8,903 bases of DNA from an uncultured Mesocricetibacter sp. (lineage in GTDB: Bacteria; Pseudomonadota; Gammaproteobacteria; Enterobacterales; Pasteurellaceae). Both the position numbers and the translations under genes were made by a program. The stretch spans positions 1 to 8,903 of the forward strand of contig CAJPST010000095.1 in NCBI GenBank assembly GCA_905373425.1, read 5' to 3'. The notes beneath the pieces are model-generated. The model ran no database searches. It worked only from the letters and a program-made list of their open reading frames with translations, and was not told the DNA's origin. How positions within the stretch are numbered: the stretch's first letter is position 1; every line of letters begins with the position of its first letter. This document shows positions 1 to 6,379 of this stretch, one piece after another.

Positions 1-707
1 GATGGCAAATGGCCGCATTTGCGGTCGTGCCGATATTAGTGATGGCATTGATTTTTCATTTTCAGTCGCAAATCCGTCGATTGCAACTGGAAAACAGTTA
101 TTTAGGAATTGGTGGTATGCTAGTGATGAGTGTGTTGTGTTGTTGGGCGGTATTTGCCAATATACATTCTTCCGCACTGGCTTTGCCGTTGCCTTATATT
201 CCGTTATTCAATCCTCTGGAATTGGCAAGTTTTGCCGTGGCGTATTTATTGTGGCAATGGAACAAGGCAAATAGCGTATCGATGATGCCAAAGAATGTCA
301 TTATGGCTGTGTTGGGTAGTTTTGCGCTGTTTATGCTGAGTGTTATTGCAATGCGGATGTGGCATCATTATGCGGACATTGAATGGCGATTTGAAAATCT
401 CGTAGGTTCTTTCTCCGTGCAGGCAACGCTATCTGTGATTTGGACTATTAGTGCTATCACATTAATGTTACATGGGCACCGTAGTAATGAGCGTCACGTT
501 TGGTTTGTCGGGGCAGGTCTTATTGCAGCCGTGGTAGTAAAACTCTTTCTAGTCGAGCTTGGCGACAGCGGAGGCATCGCCCGTATTGTTTCCTTTATTG
601 TAGTGGGAATATTGCTTTTACTGGTGGGCTACTTCGCGCCTATCCCACCTAAACTCCAAATTACAGCTGCTGAAAAGGAAGCAATAAGGGAAGAACAGGT
701 AAGCTAA
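1..707 (+). CDS. DUF2339 family multi-spanning membrane protein, C-terminal part (5' end outside window)
   Basis: The reading frame is open at the left edge (first whole codon at position 3) and ends with TAA at 705-707, so only the last 234 residues are present. The visible part is almost wholly hydrophobic, with about seven likely membrane helices separated by short loops. It ends in a short polar cytoplasm-like tail (KEAIREEQVS). The stretch with FLVELGDSGGIARIVSF, followed by a last helix and GYFAPIPPK, resembles the conserved C-terminus of DUF2339 proteins, large inner-membrane proteins of unknown function. An internal ATG at position 9 exists but is not a believable start, because coding continues upstream without a break and no ribosome site precedes it. 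No function can be assigned. The family call rests on recognition of the C-terminal motif and the helix pattern. The gene is convergent with matP and ends at a shared terminator. Confidence 0.75.
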   Translation, partial: WQMAAFAVVPILVMALIFHFQSQIRRLQLENSYLGIGGMLVMSVLCCWAVFANIHSSALALPLPYIPLFNPLELASFAVAYLLWQWNKANSVSMMPKNVIMAVLGSFALFMLSVIAMRMWHHYADIEWRFENLVGSFSVQATLSVIWTISAITLMLHGHRSNERHVWFVGAGLIAAVVVKLFLVELGDSGGIARIVSFIVVGILLLLVGYFAPIPPKLQITAAEKEAIREEQVS

Positions 708-722
708 AAAATGCAAAAAAAT

Positions 723-766
723 AGACCGCACTTTCGGATAGCTAACTCAAAGTGCGGTCTGTTTTT
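723..766 (+). terminator. Bidirectional Rho-independent terminator made of two facing uptake signal sequences
   Basis: A perfect 12-bp inverted repeat (AGACCGCACTTT at 723-734 and AAAGTGCGGTCT at 749-760) encloses a 14-nt loop. It is followed by GTTTTT and preceded by an A-run, which is a T-run on the other strand. Each arm contains a complete 9-base Hin-type uptake signal, in opposite orientations (725-733 and 750-758). It lies between two convergent genes and is placed to stop transcripts of both the DUF2339 gene and matP. Paired uptake signals acting as terminators are well known in Haemophilus. Confidence 0.88.
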
Positions 767-783
767 GATGAATTTTCAAGGCG

Positions 784-1233
784 TTATTTTTTTAAGAGAT
801 CTTTTAATCCGGCCTTCATTGCCGACATTTGACTTTCATATAACGCTTTGCTTTCTCTTTCATCGATCATATAAGAAATGGTTTCCGACAGCGTCATTTT
901 CATTTTGCGGGAATATTTAGACAGTCGCAGCCACACGCGATATTCCAAATCAATAGATTTCTTTTTTGTGGCTTGTTTTTCACCATTGAAGAAACGCTTC
1001 CGTCGGGCTCGAATTGCTTGATCCAGTTTAATGACCAGTTCATTGGCAAGGTGAGTTTTAATCCATTCTTCAATTTTCTCAGGATGATTTTTTGCCACAA
1101 TCAGCTGTTGTACTGCTGATTCATTTAGGCTTTGTTCTGCATAACGGGTAATAGTTTCGCCTTCGCGGTGTTTTTTAGTTAAATACAACCATTTCCAATT
1201 TGCTTCCTGATTTTCAAGTTTTTGATATTTCAT
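784..1233 (-). CDS. matP: Macrodomain Ter protein MatP
   Basis: MatP is a DNA-binding protein that organises the replication terminus macrodomain by binding matS sites. In E. coli it links Ter to the divisome through ZapB and displaces MukBEF from Ter. The 149-residue product matches E. coli MatP (150 aa) along its length. It starts MKYQKLENQEANWKWLYLTK and carries the conserved KKHREGE and ARRKRFFN segments in the N-terminal helical bundle. From about residue 91 there is a ribbon-helix-helix domain (KKSIDLEYRVWLRL, then the TLSETI helix), and the C-terminal helix is of the kind used for tetramer formation. The ATG at 1231-1233 has a weak GGAA ribosome site about 7 nt upstream. Divergent matP next to lonB and fabA is the same arrangement as in E. 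coli. A matS-like site lies 28 bp before the start codon, so self-regulation is possible but unproven. Confidence 0.96.
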   Translation of the reverse strand: MKYQKLENQEANWKWLYLTKKHREGETITRYAEQSLNESAVQQLIVAKNHPEKIEEWIKTHLANELVIKLDQAIRARRKRFFNGEKQATKKKSIDLEYRVWLRLSKYSRKMKMTLSETISYMIDERESKALYESQMSAMKAGLKDLLKK

Positions 1234-1260
1234 TGCATTATTCCGGTGAATCGAACATTA

Positions 1261-1273
1261 GTGACGTGGTAAC
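1261..1273 (-). promoter_or_regulatory. matS-like site upstream of matP
   Basis: GTGACGTGGTAAC matches the E. coli matS consensus GTGACRNYGTCAC at 11 of 13 positions; the mismatches are the Y position and one base of the right half. It falls at the start of transcription predicted from the minus-strand -10 hexamer at 1281-1286. About one match this good is expected per window by chance, and a second occurs inside folC, so the position rather than the match itself carries the argument. Confidence 0.35.
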
Positions 1274-1280
1274 GATAAAT

Positions 1281-1286
1281 AATATA
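1281..1286 (-). promoter_or_regulatory. Candidate matP promoter -10 hexamer
   Basis: Read on the minus strand, TATATT (5 of 6 to TATAAT) stands about 48 nt upstream of the matP start codon, with a likely start of transcription near 1273-1275. No good -35 hexamer is seen at 16-18 bp; a TTTACT lies too far upstream (22 bp). This is a weak prediction. Confidence 0.3.
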
Positions 1287-1350
1287 CGCCGTTTTAGCTT
1301 TTTTTCCTAGTAAATTTTTTATTGTAACCAAGCGAACCGGTCGGAATTAT

Positions 1351-1358
1351 GCGATAAT
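1351..1358 (+). promoter_or_regulatory. Candidate lonB promoter (extended -10)
   Basis: In the 170-bp matP-lonB divergent spacer, GATAAT at 1353-1358 (5 of 6) is preceded by a TGC extended -10 (starting at 1350). It overlaps a small dyad, ATTAT-GCG-ATAAT (1346-1358). No clear -35 hexamer is present. Transcription would begin near 1365, leaving a leader of about 40 nt. A TATAAA at 1382-1387 is an alternative, but it would start transcription inside or just before the ribosome site. Confidence 0.3.
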
Positions 1359-1403
1359 GCGTTTCAAATTAGTCTTATTTTTATAAATAATGAGAGATAA
1401 CAC

Positions 1404-3176
1404 GTGCATTTATCCGAACAACTTTTACCTTGGGAAGCCTTACAACCAATATTGAGTATTAATCAAATCACAACGCAATCCGTTGATTTTTTTGATTTAC
1501 AACCACAGGCACAGAATGCTATCGCCCAATTCTTAAATAATCCCCATTGTTCCTTGTTAATGCTAAAGGCTGATGAGCAGCCGGAATATGCAAGTGCGGT
1601 CGAAAATTTTATTAAATTACAACAGGGTAATCTATTAGCCGTGTCAGGTGCGCGTTATGTTATTGAGCAGGCAGATAGTTTTTCTTTTGCACAAATTCAC
1701 GTTGAACCGGCACAATCAATAGCGGATAATTTTGCAGCTCAAAAATCGGTAGCAAGTGCGTTATATTTCGACTATTCTCAATTATTTGGTTCAATTCGAA
1801 TTCACCCTACATCAAAAGATATTCAGCTTAATTCGGGCTTAGTGCACCAACTAAATAATGGTGTATTAATTCTGAGTTTATCAGCGTTGTTGGAGCGTTT
1901 TGAATTATGGCCACGTTTAAAACAGATTCTACGTAATAAAAAGTTTGAGTGGTATTCCGCTCATCCATTTAAAAGCTTGCCTTGTGAGATTCCGGGTTAC
2001 CCGTTATCGTTAAAGTTGATTTTACTCGGTAGTCGGGCGGATTTGGCTACATTTTCAGAGTTGGAACCCGATTTATATGAAATAGCAAATTATGCTGAGA
2101 TAGAAAGTTATTTCAATGTAGAAAGTGACGAAAAACAAACACAATGGGTGCAGTATGTCAGTAATCTTGCATGGAAAAATCATTTTCCGACCATAACGCC
2201 TTCAGGTTTGAATAAACTTTATCAGTTATTGGTACGTGAGAGCGAAGACAGAACATTAATCAATATTTCGCCGTTAAAATTAAAAGAAATCTTGAGTGGG
2301 ACTGCCTTGTTTGCGAAAGAAAACGTATTAAGTGCGGTGGATTTCGAACGCTTTTTTCAGCATAAAAATGCTCAGCACGGCTTTTTGCGAGAACAAACCT
2401 ATGCCGATATTTTGCATGAACAAGTTTATGTAGAAACTGAAGGTGAAGCTGTAGGACAAATTAACGGTTTATCGGTGATTGAATATGCCGGCACGCCTTT
2501 ATCCTTCGGTGAACCTTCGCGCATAAGTTGTATTGTACAGATTGGCGACGGGGAAGTAGTGGATGTTGAAAGAAAAAGTGAACTGGCGGGAAATTTACAC
2601 GGCAAGGGAATTATGATTGCTGAAGCTTGTTTAGCTAATATTTTAGATTTTCCTTCACAATTACCTTTTTCTGCCCGTTTGGTATTTGAACAATCCTACG
2701 GTGAAATTGATGGTGACAGTGCATCGCTGGCAGCGTTTTGTGTATTAACCAGTGCGTTGGCGGATTTGCCTTTGCCACAATCCATTGCAGTAACGGGAAC
2801 AATTGATCAGTTCGGTTTGGTACATGCTGTCGGTGGTGTAAATGATAAAATCGAAGGCTTTTTCACTATTTGTCAACGACGTGGATTAACAGGCAATCAA
2901 GGCGTGATTATTCCAAGCGCAACTATTCATCAGCTTTGTTTAAACGAGGAGGTGAAAAGTGCGGTCAAAAATCGGCAGTTTTTTATTTGGGCGGTGGACG
3001 ATGTTTTTCAAACTTGCCAAATTTTATTCGGTCGAGATTTGATTGAGGAAGAAAATAAGAGCTATGAAAGAAAGAATCAACCAATTTCACAACTAATTAC
3101 CAGTCGTATAGAACGTCGGGCGGAACAGCATTCTGCTTCGTTCGGCTTATGGTCGCGGTTGTTTTCCAACAAATAA
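1404..3176 (+). CDS. lonB: Lon-type Ser-Lys protease LonB (YcbZ family)
   Basis: The 590-residue protein aligns along its length with E. coli YcbZ (586 aa), a soluble Lon-related protease. The start is GTG at 1404, with GAGAG seven bases upstream; the nearby ATG at 1390 is out of frame. The N-terminal half corresponds to the ATPase-like region but lacks a recognisable Walker A lysine motif. Its Walker B counterpart reads GVLILSLS, without the acidic pair. The C-terminal protease domain is well preserved: a GQINGLSVIEYAG-like entry, FGEPSRISC, catalytic Ser439 in DGDSASLA and catalytic Lys482 in GGVNDKIEGFF. The 43-residue spacing between them is the same as in classical Lon. It therefore looks like an active protease without obvious ATP hydrolysis; substrates are unknown. 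The gene contains three perfect uptake signals. It lies upstream of fabA in the same direction with a 135-bp gap holding fabA's own promoter and no strong terminator, so read-through into fabA is possible. Confidence 0.93.
   Translation: MHLSEQLLPWEALQPILSINQITTQSVDFFDLQPQAQNAIAQFLNNPHCSLLMLKADEQPEYASAVENFIKLQQGNLLAVSGARYVIEQADSFSFAQIHVEPAQSIADNFAAQKSVASALYFDYSQLFGSIRIHPTSKDIQLNSGLVHQLNNGVLILSLSALLERFELWPRLKQILRNKKFEWYSAHPFKSLPCEIPGYPLSLKLILLGSRADLATFSELEPDLYEIANYAEIESYFNVESDEKQTQWVQYVSNLAWKNHFPTITPSGLNKLYQLLVRESEDRTLINISPLKLKEILSGTALFAKENVLSAVDFERFFQHKNAQHGFLREQTYADILHEQVYVETEGEAVGQINGLSVIEYAGTPLSFGEPSRISCIVQIGDGEVVDVERKSELAGNLHGKGIMIAEACLANILDFPSQLPFSARLVFEQSYGEIDGDSASLAAFCVLTSALADLPLPQSIAVTGTIDQFGLVHAVGGVNDKIEGFFTICQRRGLTGNQGVIIPSATIHQLCLNEEVKSAVKNRQFFIWAVDDVFQTCQILFGRDLIEEENKSYERKNQPISQLITSRIERRAEQHSASFGLWSRLFSNK
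1592..1600 (+). repeat. DNA uptake signal sequence (Hin type)
   Basis: Perfect AAGTGCGGT core within lonB, followed by the two AT-rich segments of the extended uptake signal (1602-1608 and 1615-1619). This is the best full-length match inside a gene here. Confidence 0.9.
2330..2338 (+). repeat. DNA uptake signal sequence (Hin type)
   Basis: Perfect AAGTGCGGT core within lonB. The first AT-rich flank is only partly conserved (GATTTC). Confidence 0.85.
2957..2965 (+). repeat. DNA uptake signal sequence (Hin type)
   Basis: Perfect AAGTGCGGT core in the 3' part of lonB, with AAAAAT and TTTTTTA flanks that fit the extended signal. Confidence 0.88.
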
Positions 3177-3202
3177 GGATAGCCAACAGATCCGAACAGT
3201 TT

Positions 3203-3220
3203 AGCTTACAAGTGTAAGCT
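3203..3220 (+). promoter_or_regulatory. Probable FabR operator upstream of fabA
   Basis: AGCTTACA-AG-TGTAAGCT is a perfect 8-bp dyad with a 2-bp centre, or 9-bp arms if T3202 and A3221 are counted. It resembles the gammaproteobacterial FabR (YijC) operator, whose half-sites in fabA and fabB read about AGCGTACA; here the G is replaced symmetrically by T. It ends immediately before the predicted fabA -35 hexamer, as expected for a repressor site tuning unsaturated fatty acid synthesis. A FabR gene is not in the window. Alternatively it could fold as a hairpin at the end of the lonB transcript, but only a broken T-tract follows. Confidence 0.6.
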
Positions 3221-3221
3221 A

Positions 3222-3250
3222 TTTAATTTCCTTATGAACTTTGTTAGAAT
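3222..3250 (+). promoter_or_regulatory. fabA promoter
   Basis: TTTAAT (3222-3227, 3 of 6 to TTGACA), a 17-bp spacer and TAGAAT (3245-3250, 5 of 6 to TATAAT) predict a start near 3257 and a leader of about 55 nt. The -35 directly abuts the FabR-like dyad. No FadR-type site was recognised near it. Confidence 0.5.
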
Positions 3251-3262
3251 ATTTTCACTTAA

Positions 3263-3287
3263 GAGGATTATCGGGAAGATAATCTTT
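3263..3287 (+). other. Stem-loop in the fabA 5' leader
   Basis: GATTATC (3266-3272), GGGAA loop, GATAATC (3278-3284) form a perfect 7-bp hairpin, extendable by three more pairs (two of them G-U) to 3263-3287. It would sit within a few bases of the predicted 5' end of the fabA mRNA and about 15 nt before the ribosome site. It could stabilise the mRNA or bind a regulator. It is unlikely to be a lonB terminator, since only TTTC follows. Confidence 0.5.
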
Positions 3288-3311
3288 CATTCTAACTTTT
3301 AGAGAAGAAAA

Positions 3312-3845
3312 ATGACTAACACTTGTACCCCGAATAAAAAAAGTTCATATACTTACGAAGACCTGTTAGCCTCCGGACGAGGAGAATTGTTTGGTGCAAA
3401 AGGTCCGCAATTGCCGGCTCCGACAATGTTAATGATGGATCGTGTGATCGAAATGAATGAAACCGGGGGGAATTTTGGTAAAGGTTATATAGAAGCAGAA
3501 TTAGACATTCACCCCGAACTTTTCTTCTTCAAATGTCATTTCATCAACGATCCTGTTATGCCGGGTTGTTTAGGCTTAGACGCAATGTGGCAATTAGTCG
3601 GTTTTTACCTTGGTTGGATTGGTGGTGAAGGAAAAGGACGGGCTTTAGGTGTAGGAGAAGTCAAATTTACCGGCCAAATTTTGCCTTCCGCCAAAAAAGT
3701 GACTTATCGGATTCATATGAAACGAGTTATTAATCGTAAACTGGTTATGGGCGTGGCTGATGGTGAAGTGGATGTGGACGGTCGTGTAATTTACACTGCA
3801 ACTGATTTGAAAGTAGGTTTATTCCAAGATACTTCATCTTTCTAA
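3312..3845 (+). CDS. fabA: 3-hydroxydecanoyl-[acyl-carrier-protein] dehydratase/isomerase FabA
   Basis: FabA removes water from 3-hydroxyacyl-ACP and isomerises trans-2- to cis-3-decenoyl-ACP, the step that sends carbon into unsaturated fatty acids. It is a cytoplasmic hotdog-fold homodimer. The 177-residue product is nearly colinear with E. coli FabA (172 aa) but has five extra N-terminal residues. [20 protein letters not shown], the catalytic His76 in [11 protein letters not shown] and the catalytic Asp90 in [11 protein letters not shown] are all present, and the C-terminus is [13 protein letters not shown]. The isomerase-type sequence around GLDAMWQL separates it from FabZ. The ATG at 3312 follows a purine-rich AGAGAAG ribosome site. 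It has its own promoter with a FabR-like operator and a hairpin leader, and a Rho-independent terminator follows. In E. coli it also lies next to ycbZ (lonB). Confidence 0.98.
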   Translation: MTNTCTPNKKSSYTYEDLLASGRGELFGAKGPQLPAPTMLMMDRVIEMNETGGNFGKGYIEAELDIHPELFFFKCHFINDPVMPGCLGLDAMWQLVGFYLGWIGGEGKGRALGVGEVKFTGQILPSAKKVTYRIHMKRVINRKLVMGVADGEVDVDGRVIYTATDLKVGLFQDTSSF

Positions 3846-3872
3846 CAAAATTTATGGGTTAGCCGGATCAGC

Positions 3873-3901
3873 TTAATCTGTTATCGACTCCCTAATATAA
3901 T
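3873..3901 (+). promoter_or_regulatory. Promoter-like sequence just before the fabA terminator
   Basis: TTAATC (3873-3878, 3 of 6), a 17-bp spacer and a perfect TATAAT (3896-3901) predict a start near 3907. The region is very AT-rich, so chance is likely. If real, the transcript meets the hairpin at 3924-3955 within 20 nt and would either be a very short RNA or, on read-through, an accD leader. Confidence 0.25.
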
Positions 3902-3923
3902 AATTATAATTCCCCTTATATTT

Positions 3924-3955
3924 GCCTGAAGTCTCCTTACGCTTCGGGCTTTTTT
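3924..3955 (+). terminator. Rho-independent terminator after fabA
   Basis: GCCTGAAG (3924-3931) pairs with CTTCGGGC (3942-3949) across a 10-nt loop, with a single G-U pair, and is followed directly by six Ts. It lies 79 bp after the fabA stop codon and is the only strong terminator between fabA and accD. Confidence 0.85.
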
Positions 3956-3977
3956 GTGGCTGCAATAAATTGAGCGG

Positions 3978-4006
3978 ATCACTAGCATATTTTAGCGTTT
4001 TATGAT
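3978..4006 (+). promoter_or_regulatory. Candidate accD promoter
   Basis: TATGAT (4001-4006, 5 of 6) with a poor -35, ATCACT (3978-3983), at 17 bp lies downstream of the fabA terminator. It would start transcription near 4013, about 35 nt before accD. The accD-folC pair needs a promoter here unless it depends on read-through. Confidence 0.3.
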
Positions 4007-4047
4007 GTAATAACCGCAATTTTCCGACTTCACAATAAAGGTTAAAA

Positions 4048-4974
4048 ATGAGCTGGATCGATAGAATTTTTAATAAAAATAGCACGGTTTCAAATAGCCG
4101 CAAAGCAAATGTACCGGAAGGCGTTTGGACAAAATGTACCTCTTGCGAACAAGTTTTGTACCGCGATGAATTAAAACGTCATCTGGAAGTATGTCCTAAA
4201 TGTGGACATCATATGCGTATTGATGCGCGCGAACGTTTATTAGCTTTATTGGACAAAGATAGCGCGCAGGAAATTGCTGAAGAATTAGAACCTAAAGATA
4301 TTTTGAAATTTAAAGATTTAAAAAAATATAAAGATCGTCTAAGCGCAGCACAAAAAGAAACCGGCGAAAAAGATGCATTAATTGTATTGGCGGGTACTTT
4401 ATATGATATGCCGATTGTAACGGCTGCTTCAAACTTCAGCTTTATGGGCGGCTCAATGGGTTCTGTTGTCGGAGAAAAATTTGTTAAGGCAGCAGAAAAG
4501 GCCATAGAAGATAATTGCCCGTTTGTTTGCTTTTCTGCCAGTGGCGGTGCGAGAATGCAGGAAGCCTTGTTTTCTTTGATGCAAATGGCAAAAACTAGTG
4601 CGGTGTTGGCCAAAATGCGTGAAAAAGGTGTGCCTTTTATTTCTGTTTTGACGGATCCGACATTAGGTGGAGTATCCGCCAGTTTTGCTATGTTAGGTGA
4701 TATTAATATTGCTGAACCGAAAGCGCTTATCGGTTTTGCAGGCCCACGTGTTATTGAGCAAACCGTACGTGAAAAATTACCGGAAGGCTTTCAGCGTGCC
4801 GAATTTTTATTAGAAAAGGGCGCAATTGATATGATTGTGAAACGTGCCGATATGCGCGATACTTTGGCAGGTATATTAAGCAAATTGACTCATCGACCGT
4901 CTCCTTTTGTTGCACCTGAACTGGTTGATACGGAAGATGTCGAGCCGATTGAAGTTGAAGAAAAAGTAGATTAA
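4048..4974 (+). CDS. accD: Acetyl-CoA carboxylase carboxyltransferase subunit beta AccD
   Basis: AccD pairs with AccA to form the carboxyltransferase that moves CO2 from biotinylated AccB to acetyl-CoA, giving malonyl-CoA, the committed step of fatty acid synthesis. The 308-residue protein (E. coli 304) opens with [11 protein letters not shown]. It carries the AccD-specific four-cysteine zinc finger (Cys30, Cys33, Cys49, Cys52; C-X2-C-X15-C-X2-C). A crotonase-like carboxyltransferase core follows, with [39 protein letters not shown] and [11 protein letters not shown], plus an acidic C-terminal tail. AAAGG six bases before the ATG supports the start. folC follows after 27 bp with no terminator, as in E. 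coli, so the two are probably one transcript. In E. coli the zinc finger has been reported to bind its own mRNA; whether that happens here cannot be seen. Confidence 0.98.
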   Translation: MSWIDRIFNKNSTVSNSRKANVPEGVWTKCTSCEQVLYRDELKRHLEVCPKCGHHMRIDARERLLALLDKDSAQEIAEELEPKDILKFKDLKKYKDRLSAAQKETGEKDALIVLAGTLYDMPIVTAASNFSFMGGSMGSVVGEKFVKAAEKAIEDNCPFVCFSASGGARMQEALFSLMQMAKTSAVLAKMREKGVPFISVLTDPTLGGVSASFAMLGDINIAEPKALIGFAGPRVIEQTVREKLPEGFQRAEFLLEKGAIDMIVKRADMRDTLAGILSKLTHRPSPFVAPELVDTEDVEPIEVEEKVD

Positions 4975-5001
4975 TGCCGGAATAAGGTAAAATTAAAAGC
5001 T

Positions 5002-6345
5002 ATGCCATCTTATTTACAAGCCACTTCGCCACTTGCCGAGTGGCTTCATTATTTGGAAAACAGCCATTTTAAAGTCATTGATTTAGGGTTGGAACGGGTT
5101 AAGTCTGTTGCCCAGACTATGGATTTATTACACCCGGCTCCCTTTGTCATTACAGTCGGTGGTACAAACGGCAAAGGTACGACCTGCCGTTTGCTGGAAC
5201 TTGTTCTGTTGAATGCGGGTTATCGGGTCGGTGTATATTCTTCGCCACATCTGCTACGTTATAACGAACGGGTTCGCATTCAAAATCAAGAACTTGAAGA
5301 TAGCGCACATACTCAATCCTTTGCTTTTATCGAGCAGCATAAAACACAGTCTCTGACTTATTTTGAGTTCAGCACCTTATCCGCTTTATATCTATTTAAG
5401 CAAGCCAATTTAGATGTAGTGATTTTGGAAGTCGGATTAGGCGGTCGTTTGGATGCAACTAATATTGTCGATAGCAACATAGCAGTTATTACCGGTATCG
5501 ACATTGATCATACGGATTTTCTTGGTTCAACCCGTGAGCAAATCGCATTTGAGAAAGCCGGTATTTTTCGCGCTGATTGCCCTGTCATTATCGGTGATCC
5601 TGATGTGCCACATAGAATGATTGATTACGCCGAAATGTTACATTGCAAGGTCTTTCGTCGTAATTGTGACTGGCAATTCGAAGAACACGCCGACGGTTGG
5701 CAGTGGTCGGGAACAGCTAGGAATGGACAACAAATGCGGTTAGAAAATTTGCCGTTTTGTCGGATCCCACTAGCGAATGTTGCAACAGCACTGGCAGCCG
5801 TTCAGCATTTGCCATTCGATATTGCAGAATCCGTTATTCGTGAATCATTGCAACAGGTTGAGTTGACCGGTCGTTTTCAAAAAATGAAGCCGACTGAACT
5901 ACAGCCATTAGCGACATTGCTTAATAGACCAATTGCCAAATTGCCACAATTTATTATTGATGTTGGGCATAATCCACAGGCAGCCCGTTATTTAAGAGAA
6001 AAACTAACCGCACTTAAAGCTCAAAATAAAACTAAAATTATGGCTATATGTGGCGTTTTAAAAGATAAAGATGCAGAGGGGATTTTTTCTCCGTTATTAT
6101 CCGTTATCGATTACTGGCATTGTATTTCGCTAGATGGTAGCCGCGGACAGACCGGGGATGAGTTAATTGTGACGTTGCAACAAATCGCCCGAGAAAACAG
6201 CGTAGGACTTTTAGCTGAAAGTTCGAATAGCATTGTGGATGCGATTAAAAGTGCGGTAGAAAAATTGAACGAAAATGATACGCTGATTATATTCGGCTCA
6301 TTTTATACCGTAGGCAAATTTTTGCAGGCTTTAGAAAATAAATAG
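5002..6345 (+). CDS. folC: Bifunctional folylpolyglutamate synthase / dihydrofolate synthase FolC
   Basis: FolC adds glutamate to dihydropteroate, making dihydrofolate, and then adds further glutamates to reduced folates, using ATP; it is cytoplasmic. The 447-residue protein belongs to the Mur ligase-like family. SPLAEWLHYLEN stands at the N-terminus, the P-loop GGTNGKGTT at residues 53-61 (Lys58), then YSSPHLLRYNERVRI, EVGLGGRLDATN, DHTDFLG and EKAGIFR. The C-terminal domain begins after GRFQ and has DVGHNPQAARYL and the GSFYTVGKF ending. Compared with the E. coli sequence as I remember it, about 17 extra residues lie between GRFQ and the DVGHNP motif (around residues 294-311). The ATG at 5002 has only a distant AAGG, 14 nt upstream, so translation may be partly coupled to accD. 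Two perfect uptake signals lie in the 3' third. Confidence 0.96.
   Translation: MPSYLQATSPLAEWLHYLENSHFKVIDLGLERVKSVAQTMDLLHPAPFVITVGGTNGKGTTCRLLELVLLNAGYRVGVYSSPHLLRYNERVRIQNQELEDSAHTQSFAFIEQHKTQSLTYFEFSTLSALYLFKQANLDVVILEVGLGGRLDATNIVDSNIAVITGIDIDHTDFLGSTREQIAFEKAGIFRADCPVIIGDPDVPHRMIDYAEMLHCKVFRRNCDWQFEEHADGWQWSGTARNGQQMRLENLPFCRIPLANVATALAAVQHLPFDIAESVIRESLQQVELTGRFQKMKPTELQPLATLLNRPIAKLPQFIIDVGHNPQAARYLREKLTALKAQNKTKIMAICGVLKDKDAEGIFSPLLSVIDYWHCISLDGSRGQTGDELIVTLQQIARENSVGLLAESSNSIVDAIKSAVEKLNENDTLIIFGSFYTVGKFLQALENK
6007..6015 (-). repeat. DNA uptake signal sequence (Hin type)
   Basis: ACCGCACTT on the plus strand, a perfect core in minus orientation within folC. The AT-rich flank is partly conserved. 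Confidence 0.85.
6249..6257 (+). repeat. DNA uptake signal sequence (Hin type)
   Basis: Perfect AAGTGCGGT core near the 3' end of folC, followed by AGAAAAAT, a good match to the extended signal. Confidence 0.9.
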
Positions 6346-6353
6346 CGGGGGAC

Positions 6354-6379
6354 GGGTGGAATGCCCAGACCACTTTTTT
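6354..6379 (+). terminator. Weak possible terminator after folC
   Basis: GTGG (6356-6359) pairs with CCAC (6370-6373), with two more G-U pairs outside, and is followed by six Ts (6374-6379), then A and TTTT. The stem is short, but its place 11 bp after the folC stop, in the gap between convergent genes, and the strong T-run make a terminator plausible. On the minus strand no T-run follows the hairpin, so it would act only on folC. Confidence 0.35.

Noticed and set aside
711..920. Small plus-strand open frame starting just after the DUF2339 gene
   Set aside because: It reads through the terminator hairpin and then antisense to matP; no motif and no ribosome site.
3873..4103. 76-codon open frame on the minus strand
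   Set aside because: It runs across the fabA terminator and the accD start, resembles no family I know and has no supporting context.
4596..4604. Near-match uptake signal TAGTGCGGT in accD (also 6435-6443 on the minus strand)
   Set aside because: One base off the core, so not counted. Such near-matches are common in these genomes and need not be functional.
4209..4613. 134-codon open frame on the minus strand
   Set aside because: It lies wholly inside accD, whose product is unmistakable, and its translation has no recognisable motif.
6169..6181. Second matS-like 13-mer, GTGACGTTGCAAC
   Set aside because: It also matches at 11 of 13 positions but lies inside folC, with two mismatches in one half-site. 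About one such hit is expected by chance in a window this size.
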